64,000 bases of DNA from Leishmania donovani (taxonomy: Eukaryota > Euglenozoa > Kinetoplastea > Trypanosomatida > Trypanosomatidae). The stretch is taken from the NCBI RefSeq assembly GCF_000227135.1, contig NC_018257.1:627777-691776 (forward strand). Direction: 5' to 3'. Each line of letters begins with the position of its first letter. Position 1 is the stretch's first letter. Shown here one piece after another: positions 1-11,400 of this stretch. The notes under the pieces were generated by a model. That model did no database searches, was not told the origin of the DNA, and was given only the letters and a program-made list of their open reading frames with translations. The position numbers were made by a program, and so were the translations under genes.

Positions 1-2079
1 AAGCTTGCCCTCGTGTACCATCCTGACCGCCCAAACGGCTTGCAGTGGAAGTTCCAAGAGATTCAGCGCGCCTACGAGGTTCTCAGTCAGAAGGATGCGC
101 GCGCCAAGTACGACATCCTACTGAGAGGAAAACTCGCCATGCAGAACTTTAAGCGTCCGCCCCCGCTAGAGTCGGTGCTGCAGCCTGTCTACGCGCTGCT
201 CGCCGACGGCGCCTTCTACGAGTTTGAGGCGGCGCCCAGCAAGCTCAAGTGCAGCTTTCACTACGGCGACGGCATTCAGTTCAACAGCGACTGCGGCAGC
301 TTCATCGGGCTCGCCGGCGACGGCTTCATATATTGGACCATCAGCGGGCGTGGGTTTGCTTCGCGGCTGTGCAAGGCAGGCAGCACTTTTGCCCTCTCCA
401 GCGTTCGCGTCATGTATCGTAGCAACATGGGGCTGCTCAAGATGCCACTAAAGCGCTCGTCTTTGCGGTCTTCCCACACCAGTCGCCCCGCCGGCTCTGC
501 TGGCGGCAAGCGGGCTGTGAGAGGCAGCACCGGCGATGCTGGGCCCTCGGAGAGAGCGAGCAGCGCCACCTGTGCGCGCGCTGCCAAAACGTCCGAGGCG
601 GATCGCATCAAGAAGGCGTTGCTGAACAAGGAACGAAGCCGCAATTTGAAGAGGCGGATGGAGATGCTTAAGGAGGAGGAGACAGAGGAGCGCAATTATC
701 TCCAACAGGATCTGTGGGGGCAGTTCAGCTCGTTGCACACGACGGCAGAGGCGGCGTTTCGGTGTACGCTGCAAGGCGCCGCTGTGCCGGTGGAGATGGC
801 GCTTTGGATGGGCTATAAGTCTCCGGAGGAGGTGATGCTGCGCTCATCTGATGCATGCAGCTCGCCATTGCTTGCCGAGCAGGTGTCGCTGCAGGCCTCC
901 TCGTTGTGGGTAGACCCGCTGCAAAGCGACTACTACAGCGACGACGAAATGCTGCGGGAGGCTTGCGACGGCAACAAGGAAGACAGCAGACATTGCATTA
1001 ACAACGGCGGAGACGTCGCCGCGCGTCACAAGCCTGACAGCGCCGACAGCTCGCCTTGCTCTTCGCAGCCCAGGCCAACTTCCGACGCAGCGCCAGATGG
1101 TGACGCCTTCCGCGGGCGTTCGGCGACGGCACCGGAGTCGCACTCACCGATTCTGCATCGCTTCAACAACGGTGCGGCTGCTGTCAGTGGAACTTCTGAT
1201 GGGGCCGAAGTGGCAGAAAAACAAATAGTTGCATCCCCGTCCACGCCGCCACCGTGCCCAATATCACCGATAGAGTCGTCAGGTGAAGCCGCCCCGCTGC
1301 ACCCCACAAGTGACTCATACGTCCCTCCCACCTCGCAACCGTCTTGTGCCGCGAATGTACCGGTAGCGAAGCTTGCAGCGCAGGAGGAGGCGCCACTGAC
1401 CGGCTTGCAGAGCAACCGTCAGCCTCACTCTAGTGGACTGTACACCAGCGCAGAGTCGGGTGAGCCCGCTTCGTCTTCCCTCGGCGTTTCCTCGCGGGCG
1501 ATTGGAAAGACCGTGAAGGCGGTGGCCCGAGCGAAGAGAGGTGTCGTAATGAGCGACTCCGCAGCTGCACTCCCTTCTCGGAACGTCGGCGTTAAGGATG
1601 AGCGTTCCCTGAGGGCTGGCTCAAAGGCGGCGACCGTCTCCTCGGACGCCAGCCCGCAGAAGGTTTCTGTCACCGGGACACCGGCCGGAGAGTTCAGCAA
1701 GGACCGCAAAGCTTGCCCGCCGCTTCCAAGACGAAAAAACAACGGCGGCGGCGTTGGAGATGCGATGCTGCCGGTGAGGTTAGGGCCCATTCTTCAGGAG
1801 AAGCCGGAGCGGAGTGCGAAAGGCAATAATGCGGTTCTGAGCAACAAGAATCCCGTGCCGAAGGAAAAGGAGCAGACAAGACCACGGTGGATGATGGCGA
1901 CCGAGGCCTACGCGCGCCGTGCAAACTTGCCGCTGGAAAAGTCCCTCAACGCGACAACGCAGAGCTCCTCGTTCTGTCATGAGGCCAGTCGAGCGTACAA
2001 TAGCTTGACCGCTGATCAACTTTTTGAGGAGGAGCGGGCTTTCATGGAATCTTTTTCTAAGACGAAGCGTATCATCTGA
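1..2079 (+). CDS. J-domain (DnaJ/Hsp40-like) protein, 5' truncated by the window edge
   Basis: The frame is open from base 1 and ends at TGA 2077-2079, giving 692 residues in the window. It begins inside a J domain: the HPD tripeptide that stimulates Hsp70 ATPase is at residues 7-9, followed by helix-III/IV text (FQEIQRAYEVLS, then ARAKYD) up to about residue 40. The start codon and helices I-II lie upstream of the window. Residues ~60-145 form a compact hydrophobic segment of unknown type. A basic/acidic helical stretch around residues 200-235 may be a coiled coil. The rest, to about residue 600, is Ser/Ala/Pro-rich and probably disordered. No Gly/Phe region or CXXCXGXG zinc finger is seen, so this is a class C J protein rather than a class A/B Hsp40. 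It probably recruits an Hsp70 to an unknown client. The J domain is certain; the specific role is unknown. Confidence 0.85.
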   Translation, partial: KLALVYHPDRPNGLQWKFQEIQRAYEVLSQKDARAKYDILLRGKLAMQNFKRPPPLESVLQPVYALLADGAFYEFEAAPSKLKCSFHYGDGIQFNSDCGSFIGLAGDGFIYWTISGRGFASRLCKAGSTFALSSVRVMYRSNMGLLKMPLKRSSLRSSHTSRPAGSAGGKRAVRGSTGDAGPSERASSATCARAAKTSEADRIKKALLNKERSRNLKRRMEMLKEEETEERNYLQQDLWGQFSSLHTTAEAAFRCTLQGAAVPVEMALWMGYKSPEEVMLRSSDACSSPLLAEQVSLQASSLWVDPLQSDYYSDDEMLREACDGNKEDSRHCINNGGDVAARHKPDSADSSPCSSQPRPTSDAAPDGDAFRGRSATAPESHSPILHRFNNGAAAVSGTSDGAEVAEKQIVASPSTPPPCPISPIESSGEAAPLHPTSDSYVPPTSQPSCAANVPVAKLAAQEEAPLTGLQSNRQPHSSGLYTSAESGEPASSSLGVSSRAIGKTVKAVARAKRGVVMSDSAAALPSRNVGVKDERSLRAGSKAATVSSDASPQKVSVTGTPAGEFSKDRKACPPLPRRKNNGGGVGDAMLPVRLGPILQEKPERSAKGNNAVLSNKNPVPKEKEQTRPRWMMATEAYARRANLPLEKSLNATTQSSSFCHEASRAYNSLTADQLFEEERAFMESFSKTKRII

Positions 2080-5000
2080 TGACGCGGCAGCTCTCTGAGC
2101 AACACGAGGGACCGACTCCGTCGCATGGATTCTTTGCCGCTTCGTCAACGATGCGGATAACAATGGTGACCCTCCCAAGCGAGAGGTGCTCAGGGGGCAG
2201 TGATCACCTCACCTCACCTTCCCTCGCCGTTGTTGTTTCCCCACCTTTTGCTTCGCCCCCTTTTCGTTTGACTTGCATGCCCTCCCCTCACTTTTTGCAT
2301 GACGTTATGGTTTCATGCGTGCGCGGCGACTCTGACTTGTTTTGTAGTTTCTGTGCGTCTCCACTCGTATTGTGTTGCCGCTTCTGCGTTTCCTTTCCTA
2401 TGCCGGGTTTCCTTATTTCTGTTCAGCATTTCCGTTGCAGTGTCGGCGTCTGAAAGGCGGAGACTTGCCTTTGTCTCGTGCCTCTCTCGCCCTCTCCTTT
2501 TCCTCCTACGGCAAACCCTTATGCAGACAAAGACACATGCGCATGTAGTGTGCGCTCCGTGTGATGGCGGTGTGGCACGGCTCAACCGTGATCCCTCCTC
2601 TCTTCTGGACTCGGCACTGTTGCCGGTATTGCGGATGTGCCTCTCAACAAGGTCTGCATCGTCGCCTTTCGTTTTCCTTTGTTGGTTCGACATCGTCTTT
2701 TCTTTGGTGGTGGATCTGTGCGTCTATTGCGTGACGCACCTGTGCACTTCTTCGCTGCTTTCTCTCTTCCGATGTGGGCATCTGCCTACGTGTATGTGGT
2801 ATTCGGCGACTGGGTGTGGTATAGCAGTGCAGCTTCTTTGCCTTTTCTCCCCCCTTTGTTTTGGGTGTTCTGTGTGTGTGTGTGTGTGTGCGCCATGGTG
2901 CGCTGCGTGTCTCGTCCACTGACTCTCTCTTTTTGTTGTGCTCGTTTTGGTTGGCTGATGAGGATATGACCACACGTGGGCCCGCCGCCCTCCCCCCTCC
3001 CCCTCCCCCTTGTTGTCCTCGTTTTAGGTGGATGGGGAGGGGAGGAGGGGTAGTGGTGGTGATGAGTGGGCTTTCCGTTTCTGGAGTTTTGTTAGATTTC
3101 GTTTTGGTGCTCATCTTCTCGGGTGTTTTCTCCACAACGTCTTTTGTGTCTCTCTCCCTCTTTTCTTTTTCGTTCATGTTCAGCTTTGGATTTGTGCTTG
3201 TTTCGGCTCTGCTGCCGCAGTCACGCCATCTGCGCGTGTGCGTGTGCGGTAGTGCGGATCTCCTCTTGTTCTTTGTCGCTTCTTATGTTGTTCTCCAATC
3301 CCGCTTGCTTGCGTGCGTATGTGTGCATGCCTTTTTCTCTCTCGCCACCTCTCCGTCCATCAGATGTGCTTCTTCGTCGTGTTCTCGTATCGCGCGCTTT
3401 CTTTTTTGCATTACATCTCGTTGATTCTCTTTGCCTCCCCCCCCCCACACACACCGAAACAACGGACACGCCGTTCGTTTCCCTTCCGTCTCCTCCATCG
3501 CCGTCTTCCCTTACTTTCGAAAAGTTGTCTTTCGACCCTTTTCTATTCTCGCACCCTCATCCCTTCCTCCTTCCCTTGCCTCTCGCTGTCGAATTCTCTT
3601 CGGAGGTGCCCCTCATCGGAGTCACGCGAATTTCTCTTGTTCTTTTTTTTTGGGGGAGGGGGTTAGCGTACAGGCCTATACCGCTTGCTCACACTCCCTC
3701 ACTCTTCTTTCCGTCGACGTGCAGCGTCGTCGTCGTCACGACAGCTGTATGTGCGCTTCGGAGGACTGGCATGGTCACAGTCCACGGAGAGGATAGCGAT
3801 GAAAAGTCAGCAACGCAGGAAGGGGATTCACCGGGGCCACTCAGAGGAGCGACGCCACTACTGAAGACGATAAACAGAGGAAGATGTGGGGAGCCGTGTG
3901 GCGTGCCAAGCATCTCTCCATCAACTCCCCCACGTGTGCCCCGGCTTTGCTTTTCCTCTCTTCTTTTTTCCTCATGAAACCCTTTCGACCTAATCCCGAT
4001 TCTAAGACGGAAGCAGCGGCAATCCTTCACTCTGTTCTCTTTTTGTATTTTCGCGTTCGTTGTCTCTCCTTTTCGCTCCCTCGGCAACGCGCGCGCGCGT
4101 GTGTGTGTGTGTTTTGCTTCCTTTTTACACATGTAAGGATGAGCAACACATCCTACACCCCATTGTATGCCGCTAACTTGGATGCGCACGGTGCAGCAAG
4201 GACTACCTTGGCGGTAGAACATAGATCGAGCAAAAGAGAACAACATGGGCGGCCAAAAGGAGGGGAAAAACGACAGGGAATGTGGCGCGCCGGTGACAAG
4301 GGAAACCGGTATACTGAAGAGCGAGAGCGAGAGGGGGATGGGGAGGGGCGTGGGGGGCATCTCATTCCACCAAACGAGCAAAGAGCAAATAAACTTATGA
4401 AGACAAAAGCTGTCCCTTCCCCTCCACCCAAGCGCGCACACACACACACACACACACGCAGAGACGCTCTCCCCCTCTGCTGCGCCTCCTCTTTCATCTG
4501 AGGCGTATGCTTTCTTCCTCCATTTTGGCGTTGAGAATGCATTTTTCAATCGGTGAAGACCGCACCTAATCAACAGCGGCATTGCAGAATGGACTGCCGA
4601 ACGGGCTGGTGTTTCATTGGCAGTGCTTCGTACGCGGTGCCAAGTGCACAGTCGACAGCAGGATCGCGCAGAGAGAGCGAGCGAGTTTATTGCCTCTGTG
4701 CCGGTGATCGGAGACACGGGGCCACCCGCTCTACCATCATCACCGTGTGCCGACCGTGCGCCGTACGCGGCGTGTATAGACTGGTGAGGACCGTGGGCAC
4801 GGAGACCTTATACACCACTCCTTGTTCCTGCTTCGTGAAAGCACTCATATGTCGGCCACAGGGAGAGAAAGTGCCCTCTTGACTGTACTCAAGAGTCTTT
4901 GCCTATCCTGCTCATACATTTCCTTCTCTGGCTTTCTTCTTGCTCTTCCATCACCTTTGCTTGTGTTTCTACGGATGAGTCAGGCCCATCGAACGGCGTG

Positions 5001-5104
5001 TCTGGCGTGCAGGTGTGCCACGTCGGCACGACGGACACCACATTCCCATCCACGCTCATTCCACGCGCAAGCTACGCAGTTACCGGTGCCCACGCAGCAA
5101 GGCA
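2080..5104. other. Intergenic region between the J protein and TGT genes
   Basis: No credible gene is seen in about 3 kb. From ~2200 to ~4135 the + strand is strongly pyrimidine-rich with T- and C-runs. A (TG)10 tract lies at 2871-2890, a CG/TG alternating run at 4089-4112 and a CA run at 4437-4457. From ~4200 to ~4440 the + strand turns purine-rich. Open frames here have low-complexity translations on both strands and are composition artefacts. The region should hold the 3' UTR and polyadenylation signals of the J protein gene and the spliced-leader acceptor of the next gene. Confidence 0.7.
4905..4984 (+). promoter_or_regulatory. Predicted polypyrimidine tract and spliced-leader acceptor for TGT
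   Basis: A C/T-rich tract from about 4905 to 4970 is followed by AG at 4979-4980 and again at 4983-4984. This predicts a 5' UTR of about 120 nt. No ATG occurs between these AGs and the ATG at 5105, which supports that start. Inferred from kinetoplastid trans-splicing rules, not measured. Confidence 0.5.
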
Positions 5105-6514
5105 ATGCCACCGTCTTCGATATTCACGTTCGAGGAGTACAGGGGCCCGGACGGCAAGCAGCCTGTGGCAGCGCGTAGCGGCGTCTTCCACCTGCCCCAC
5201 GGCCCCTTGCGCACGCCGATATTTATGCCGGTGGCGACGCAGGGTGCACTAAAGGGCGTCACAGTGGAGCAACTTGAGGAGCTCGATGTTGAAATAATCC
5301 TGGGCAACACCTATCATCTGGGCCTTCGACCAGGGGAGGAGGTGCTGCGTGCTCTAACCGCCCGCAAGAATGCGCGGGAGGCTGCCACCGGCACGCGCAC
5401 CTCGGCAGATGGCATACGCGACAACATGGATGGTATCCACTTTATGGAGAACTGGAGAAAGAACATATTAACCGACAGCGGTGGTTTCCAGATGGTGTCG
5501 CTGCTGAAGCTTGCGCAGATTACGGAGGAGGGCGTGCGGTTCCAGTCGACACATGGCAGTGGCACGGCAGGGGCTGTGGCTTCTGTAGCCAAGACGGCGG
5601 CCTTGAGCTCTGCCAGCGGTGCGACTGCAGCGGCATCTGCAGCGACGGCGCCGACAGATGCAGCTAACGGACATGACAACGAAGGGGAGGCGGAAAACAC
5701 GTACTCCCTGCTGCTCCGGCCTGAGGACTCCATCCGCATTCAGAATGCCATCGGTGGTGACATTATGATGCAGCTGGACGACGTGGTGCACACGCTGACT
5801 GTCGGACCACGTGTGGAGGAGGCGGCGAAGCGCTCTATCCGGTGGCTTGACCGCTGTCTCGCAGCCAACCAGAATCGGGAAAAGCAGTGCATCTTTGGCA
5901 TCGTGCAGGGTGCCTTGAATGCCGAGCTGCGCCGGTACTGCGTGAAGGAGATTATCCAGCGGGCAGAGTGCATGGGCTACGCCATCGGCGGGCTCAGCGG
6001 CGGGGAGGCGAAGGACGACTTTTGGAGGATGGTGCGCTTGTGCACGAAGGAGGGTTTGCCGGCGAACAAGCCGCGGTACTGCATGGGCGTTGGCTATCCA
6101 GAGGACATCCTCGTCTGTATCGCGCTCGGAGTGGACATGTTCGACTGCGTGTACGCCTGCCGCACAGCCCGCTTCGGCTCCGCACTCACTTCCTCTGGCA
6201 AGCTGCAGCTTTCTAAGAAGGAGTATGCGGCCGACTTCGGCCCCCTCGACCCGAACTGCAGCTGTATGACGTGCCGCACGTACACACGCTCCTACCTGAA
6301 CATGATCGCGGCAAAGGAGGGGACAGCGGCGACGTTGCTATCGTATCACAACATCGCCTACCTCATCGGCCTCACGCGCGGCGCTCGAAGCGCCATAGAA
6401 GAGGGTCGCTTTACCGAATACGTGCAGAACTTCTTCCTTGCCTACTACCCCACGAAGGAATACCCAGCGTGGGTGGTTGAGGCGCTGGCATCTGTGGAGA
6501 TAACTCTGTTGTAG
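5105..6514 (+). CDS. TGT1: Queuine tRNA-ribosyltransferase, catalytic subunit type (TGT/QTRT1-like)
   Basis: Exchanges guanine-34 for queuine in GUN-anticodon tRNAs (Tyr, His, Asn, Asp). The 469-aa product has the family landmarks in order: DSGGFQ with its Asp at residue 124, a GIVQG block, an AIGGLSGGE block, MGVGYPED, and DMFDCV, whose second Asp (residue 347) aligns with the catalytic nucleophile. The zinc site is Cys385, Cys387, Cys390 and His415 (CXCX2C-X24-H). The intact DSGGFQ and nucleophile point to the catalytic partner of the eukaryotic heterodimer rather than the QTRT2 type. ATG 5105 is chosen because the longer frame upstream opens only with GTG and homology starts near SIFTFEEYRG. 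Oddities: an Ala/Ser-rich insert of about 45 residues after ~160, and Ala-Cys where the family usually has Pro-Thr after the nucleophile. No obvious targeting peptide is seen. Confidence 0.93.
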   Translation: MPPSSIFTFEEYRGPDGKQPVAARSGVFHLPHGPLRTPIFMPVATQGALKGVTVEQLEELDVEIILGNTYHLGLRPGEEVLRALTARKNAREAATGTRTSADGIRDNMDGIHFMENWRKNILTDSGGFQMVSLLKLAQITEEGVRFQSTHGSGTAGAVASVAKTAALSSASGATAAASAATAPTDAANGHDNEGEAENTYSLLLRPEDSIRIQNAIGGDIMMQLDDVVHTLTVGPRVEEAAKRSIRWLDRCLAANQNREKQCIFGIVQGALNAELRRYCVKEIIQRAECMGYAIGGLSGGEAKDDFWRMVRLCTKEGLPANKPRYCMGVGYPEDILVCIALGVDMFDCVYACRTARFGSALTSSGKLQLSKKEYAADFGPLDPNCSCMTCRTYTRSYLNMIAAKEGTAATLLSYHNIAYLIGLTRGARSAIEEGRFTEYVQNFFLAYYPTKEYPAWVVEALASVEITLL

Positions 6515-6968
6515 TGGTGCGCTTGGTGAGGTGCACGCACACAGACGCAGCCGAGGACACATGGGTTGGGAGGTAACGCCGCCAGGGCTGATGACTCGAA
6601 CAGTCGGTCTTGCTCTGCTCTCGTAGTAGACAGTAAGGGCGCGACACACAGTGACCGTGTGCGTCGGTGGACACTGTGCTGAAGGAGGGTGGAGGAGCCT
6701 GTGAAGAACAGAAAGGCTGGATGCTGCCAGCTCAGTTATCCTCTGTATCTCTGCCGCTCGGCCATTCGCAAAGGGACTTCCTCATGAGCCTTTCTCCTGT
6801 TGTTTGCCCTCCACAAGCGTTGCCGAGTGCGTGGCCACGGAGGGGGAGGGGGAGATCCCTGGTGCTTGTAGGCTTGTGCGTGCGGAACGGGGGGCTGCCA
6901 GTCGCAGCGCTTGTGTCCGCAGGCTTCTCTTCCTTTTGTGCTTCTCTTCACACCATCATGACGGGGCG

Positions 6969-7519
6969 CACACCTCGGCGCATCGTATCCTCAGGGTCTA
7001 GTGCACCCCGACTCTGTGTGGGGAGGAAGCCAGGCGAGCCCCCTTATCTCTGCCGATGCCGAGCTACCTCTGGTGGTAACATGGTCAAGTACTTATGGCG
7101 TAGGGCGTGGTGAGAGTGGTGTAGCGCTGCTGATATTGGAGGTCAGGTCCTGGCTGACGTTGCGTCGGAGCGGCCTGCGGCAGCGAGCACGTTTGCACCA
7201 CCCACATGATGGGCAGGGTGTCAGCGTGGCTTGAGCGTACCTCACCCGGCCCTCGCACTGCCCACTGGTGTGGGGAGCCTGCGCCACGGCGAGGGGGATG
7301 CACCAGGGGTGGCGACCGGCATGATGTGAGCGGCTGTGAGGCGGCCTGTGGAGCGAGAGACGGCTAGAGCTTGATGCAGAGGCCGTGTGCAGATGACTCA
7401 CTCGGCGCATAGCTCTAAAGCATGTGTCTAAGGCTGCTTCGCACGGTGCGACGGGCCTGTGGCAGGGCCGGGAGCCGAGTGGAGTGTGGCTCATGCTCTG
7501 TGGTGGAGAATGGACACGT
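6969..7519 (+). repeat. Dispersed repeat, SIDER2-like retroposon relic, copy 1
   Basis: A noncoding block nearly identical to 48427-49030. Bases 6969-7406 match 48427-48864 without indels and with one mismatch (C7399 against G48857). Bases 7450-7516 match 48964-49030 with two mismatches. The copies part sharply after about 7516. The ~550 bp size, position in the 3' flank of a gene and lack of an open frame fit the SIDER2 family of degenerate Leishmania retroposons, which are known to influence mRNA stability from 3' UTRs. The family name is an inference from size and setting; the repeat itself is seen directly. No target-site duplication was found. Confidence 0.7.
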
Positions 7520-8218
7520 GAACAAAACCCTTTCTGCGGCTTCATCGTATTGGCGTGTGTGTACCTTCGAAATGGTAGATGGTGCAGACATGACAGCGCA
7601 TTGGCGTAACGGGACAGGGGGAGGGAGGGTCAAGCGGCAAAGAACTGTTTCGCCATTGTGTGTGTGTCGAAGTGCCCTGTGTATCCTCGGCGCGTAGGAC
7701 CAGCACTCCCTCCCTTATACACGCGTGTCTTGCACACTGTATGCAGGCGTCAGCTGCGTTGATTCCCCCGGTAAGCGAAGTGCTTGGTGGCGGCACAGCT
7801 CTCCTTCAGCGATCGCCCCGATCCCGTGTGTTTTGCTTTGATGCCTGCAACCTTTCTCTCTCTTCTCAACTTTATGTCTCTCTGGCGGATGACAACACAA
7901 ACGCGACATGCACTTCTTCATGTTCGTTGCTTGCACCTGTCCACCGACTGGCTCTCGCTCCTCTTGCCGTCTTCGCCTGCTGCTGGTGCTGCAGCTGACA
8001 TGTGCAGTACGTAGTGTGTAGGGAAGGAGAGATAAGGCAAGGCAATCATCTCCGCAAGCGAGGAGTACGACATCTATATAAACGAAAAGGAAGCGAGGTC
8101 AGCACATCACATACAAGCACGCACGGACACATGTATGTGTGCGTGCCTGCTCCCTCCTGTTTTACTTTGTGCAGTTTCCTCATAGCCACGTTAGATTACC
8201 TGCACCTTACCTCTTGAC

Positions 8219-8247
8219 ATCCTTTTTTTTTCACCCTAACGCCTCAG
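8219..8247 (+). promoter_or_regulatory. Candidate polypyrimidine tract and SL acceptor for HYDIN
   Basis: A T-run at 8223-8231 is followed by a pyrimidine-rich stretch and AG at 8246-8247, about 229 nt before the ATG. A second candidate AG follows a weaker tract at 8404-8405. No ATG lies between 8247 and 8476, so either site leaves the same start codon. Confidence 0.4.
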
Positions 8248-8475
8248 AGTCGCAGAGGGTCTCGGACACGAAAGGAGACACACTGTGTTCGCGCTTGGCT
8301 ACGCACGTCGTGCGACTTCCGTAGTCACGCCACACTCCCTGGCCCCCCCCCCCGTCCTCGCGCAGCACTTGGACCTAGACTAATCTCTCACTCTTTGTTT
8401 GGTAGTTGGCTATTTGTTTCGCTGCTGTATTTCTTGATTGAGTGCCGTTCAGTAGCGCAACGGGGGTAGCAGGCA

Positions 8476-11400
8476 ATGCGCTCGTCCTCACCGGAAACGA
8501 ACGTACGCAAGGCAGCTGTTTCGACGTTCTCTGGGCCGTCGAGCGCACCGCTCACACGGCTACAGAAGCGCTTTTCGAGCCATGCGGCGTCTGCCGGAAG
8601 AGAGAAGGCTGCCGCACTGCCGGCCGGCATCGCGGCCGCTGTTGTGGGCACCTCAGCGTCTTTCGCAGCGACTGGCAGCTCGTTGAGAAAGCGGTCCGCC
8701 TCCAAGGTTGGTCTTGCTCCGCATCGGCCAGCGAATGCGAAGTGCGACAGTGTCGTGCGAGTGCCGCCGACGCACCGGCAGACAAACAAGTGGAGTGCTG
8801 GCACCGCCACCCTCGACGCCCTCTCCACACGGCAGAGCCCACACGCAGCCTCGGCGTGTTCGCCGAGTTTTCCATTTGATGTATATCCTACCCAGATCTT
8901 CTTTGATTTATTCGCGGCAAATCGAACGTACACGGCAACACTGGAGCTGAGAAATCACACAACGGCAAACACGCACGTGCGCGTGGACCGCCCAAGTTCC
9001 TGCAGCGGTTTCGAGTTATCGGCGCCGCACGGGGCCGAGTCGTCGTCGAAGGTGGCCCCCGGTCTCTCCGTCATCTACACAGTAGTCTTCAGCCCGACTA
9101 GCAACCTCAAGGACTACGAGACGCAGCTTGTCGTGCGAGCCGAGAGCGGCGAGGCGATCACGGTCCCGGTGCGCGCGTACGCCAGTCGTGGCCAGCTGCA
9201 GCTTCCTGCGGCGCTCACGCTGCGTGAGGCGCCCGTAAAGGGTACCAGCTGCACGCCTCTGTTCCTTCGGAACACGAGCGAGCAGAGCTGCGCGTGGCGG
9301 GCGATGGTCTTCGACGTCAGCAGCGTCGCGTCTGAGGCGATGGCCAAAGACACATCATACTCGCCATCTTCACACTTCTCCATCACGCCCAGCTACGGCG
9401 TGGTCGAGTCTCTCTGCGGAGGTGGCGATGGAACGGCAGTGACGGTGGCCCCCGTTACTCTACACTTCCATCCTCACCCAAGCATGGCTGCTGCCAGCAC
9501 GTTCGGCGCGGTGCTGCGCTTTTTTCTTGGCCCAGAAGGAGACGTCGTGCAGGACGTGCAGCTGTCAGCTCAGGCGGTGGAGCTGACCGGTATAGCGCTG
9601 GAGCAGACGGTGGTGACGTTGGCGGACACCTACGTGACGACGGAGCGGCAGACAGTGGTGCGCTTGCGCAACGACTCGGACAATACCGTGCACTTCGCGT
9701 GGAAGAGCTCGTACCGCGGCAGCCGCGAGAGTGACGGCGATGACGATGGAAGTGTAGCTGGTGATGACGCGGAGTTCGGTGGCGACGGCGCCGCCTCGGG
9801 TGGCATGACTGGAAGCTGCGCAGAGAAGAGAATGAGCGATCTGACTGCCACCGCCGACAGCAGCGTTTACAACGGCAGTAGCGGCGGCGACGGCCGCCAG
9901 CATCAGCTGCATCAGCCCTTTCACGACTACAGCACCATGCGAGATGACTACACAGGCGATGAGGCGTTCCGCATTGAGCCGCTGTCGGGCGTTCTTTACG
10001 GTCATGGCGTGCGCGAGTTTACCATCACGTTCAACCCCAGCGTTGCCGTTCTGTATGAATCCATAGCGTTCCTGGATGTGACTGGGCTGGAGAACCGTCT
10101 TCCCCTCACGCTGCGTGGCCACGGTCTTGGCCCGCAGTGTACCCTCGAGTACAGCCGGCTGGAGATTGGCGATGTCTACTTGAACGCTCTGCACGAGTAT
10201 GAAGTGAGCATGGAGAACATTTCTTCCATCGAGTGCCAGTACGTAATAATGCCGCCACTGCCAGTCTTGCCAGCCAGCGCCGCTGCTGCGACCACAGCGG
10301 AGCCAGCTACCTCAACGTCGCTGACGGACTTCTCCAGCAAGTTCCGATTCACGCCGTCTCACGGCACCCTCGGCCCCGGTGAGATTGTGAAGCTGCGCAT
10401 CGAGCTGCAGTCGGACCGCATCGGCAGCTTCTCTGAGGTGTTTCGCGTGCACATGCAGGGGGCTGTCGAGGAGGTGCCGCTGCTGCTAAAGGGACGGGTG
10501 CTGGGCCCACACTTCCAGTGCAGCGTTGAGGAACTCGTCTTTGGCAACGTTTCGTACAACATGACACATCAGCGCACCATGCAGATTGCAAACACGAGTC
10601 CGATTCCCATGCACTATACGCTGCGCATGCCGGACGAGTGCACGTACGCAGATGACTTGATCATTTCACCCGCCACCGGCGTCATCGCGCCGATGGCGAC
10701 GCAGACGGTCACAGTCACGCTCCACTCGTGTACTGTCGGCAACTACGACACAGCGTTGCTGGTCGAGGTTGCCGACGTGGGCGATGTGCTGGAGGCGATT
10801 CCGCTCAAGGCTACATGTATGGTGCCACCCCTCTTCACGAACGCGACGGAGCTCTCTTTCGGCGGTGTCTTTGTCGGGTACCCCTCCACGCTGAACGTGG
10901 CGGTGCTGAACAACTCCGCTCTGACGGGCATGTTCGAGTTCGCGCTGGTGGGCGGCGGCGCTTTATCTGATGTCGTGGCGGTGGAGCTGCCGGTGTCGGC
11001 GGAGCACGAGGACGGCGTGCACTGGATCTCGCCACACCAGACGATGCAGATGCCCGTGACCATGACGGCACTTCGACCTGGCAAGCTGCACTTCTCCATA
11101 GCCTTGCGTGTGCTTGGCATGGACCCCGCTGTGGCCCCTCCGCAGACGATCCTTGTGAGCGCGGTGGCGAGTGGGACGCATGTGGAGATGCAGCCGAGCA
11201 CATTCCAGTTTGGCACTGTCGACGTCCTGCGCGCAGAGGTAAAGGAGCTGACACTGAAGAATACGAGTCCCGTGCCGGCGCCGTTCTCGCTCGTGTTCGA
11301 CCGTTACGGTGGCCTCCCTGCCACCGCCTCTTCTGCCGCTGCTGCTAGTGTCGCGGCTGAGGCGACCCTGCCCTTCCCTCGCGAACCAGTGTTCACGGTG

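Larger units (their letters stand above)
6515..8475. other. Intergenic region between TGT and HYDIN, holding a SIDER-like repeat
   Basis: Apart from the dispersed repeat at 6969-7519, no gene is seen. Short open frames have Cys/His/Arg-rich translations typical of noncoding Leishmania DNA. The end of the region carries a T9 run at 8223-8231 and a C-run at 8343-8352. Confidence 0.6.

Noticed and set aside
2861..2900. TG/CA microsatellites as possible transcription switch or origin signals
   Set aside because: Such tracts are common in the intergenic DNA of these genomes (several in this window), and there is no strand switch here.
3689..4717. 342-aa open frame on the minus strand
   Set aside because: The translation is low-complexity and follows the T/C-rich composition of the + strand. 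No domain is seen and all real genes here are on the + strand.
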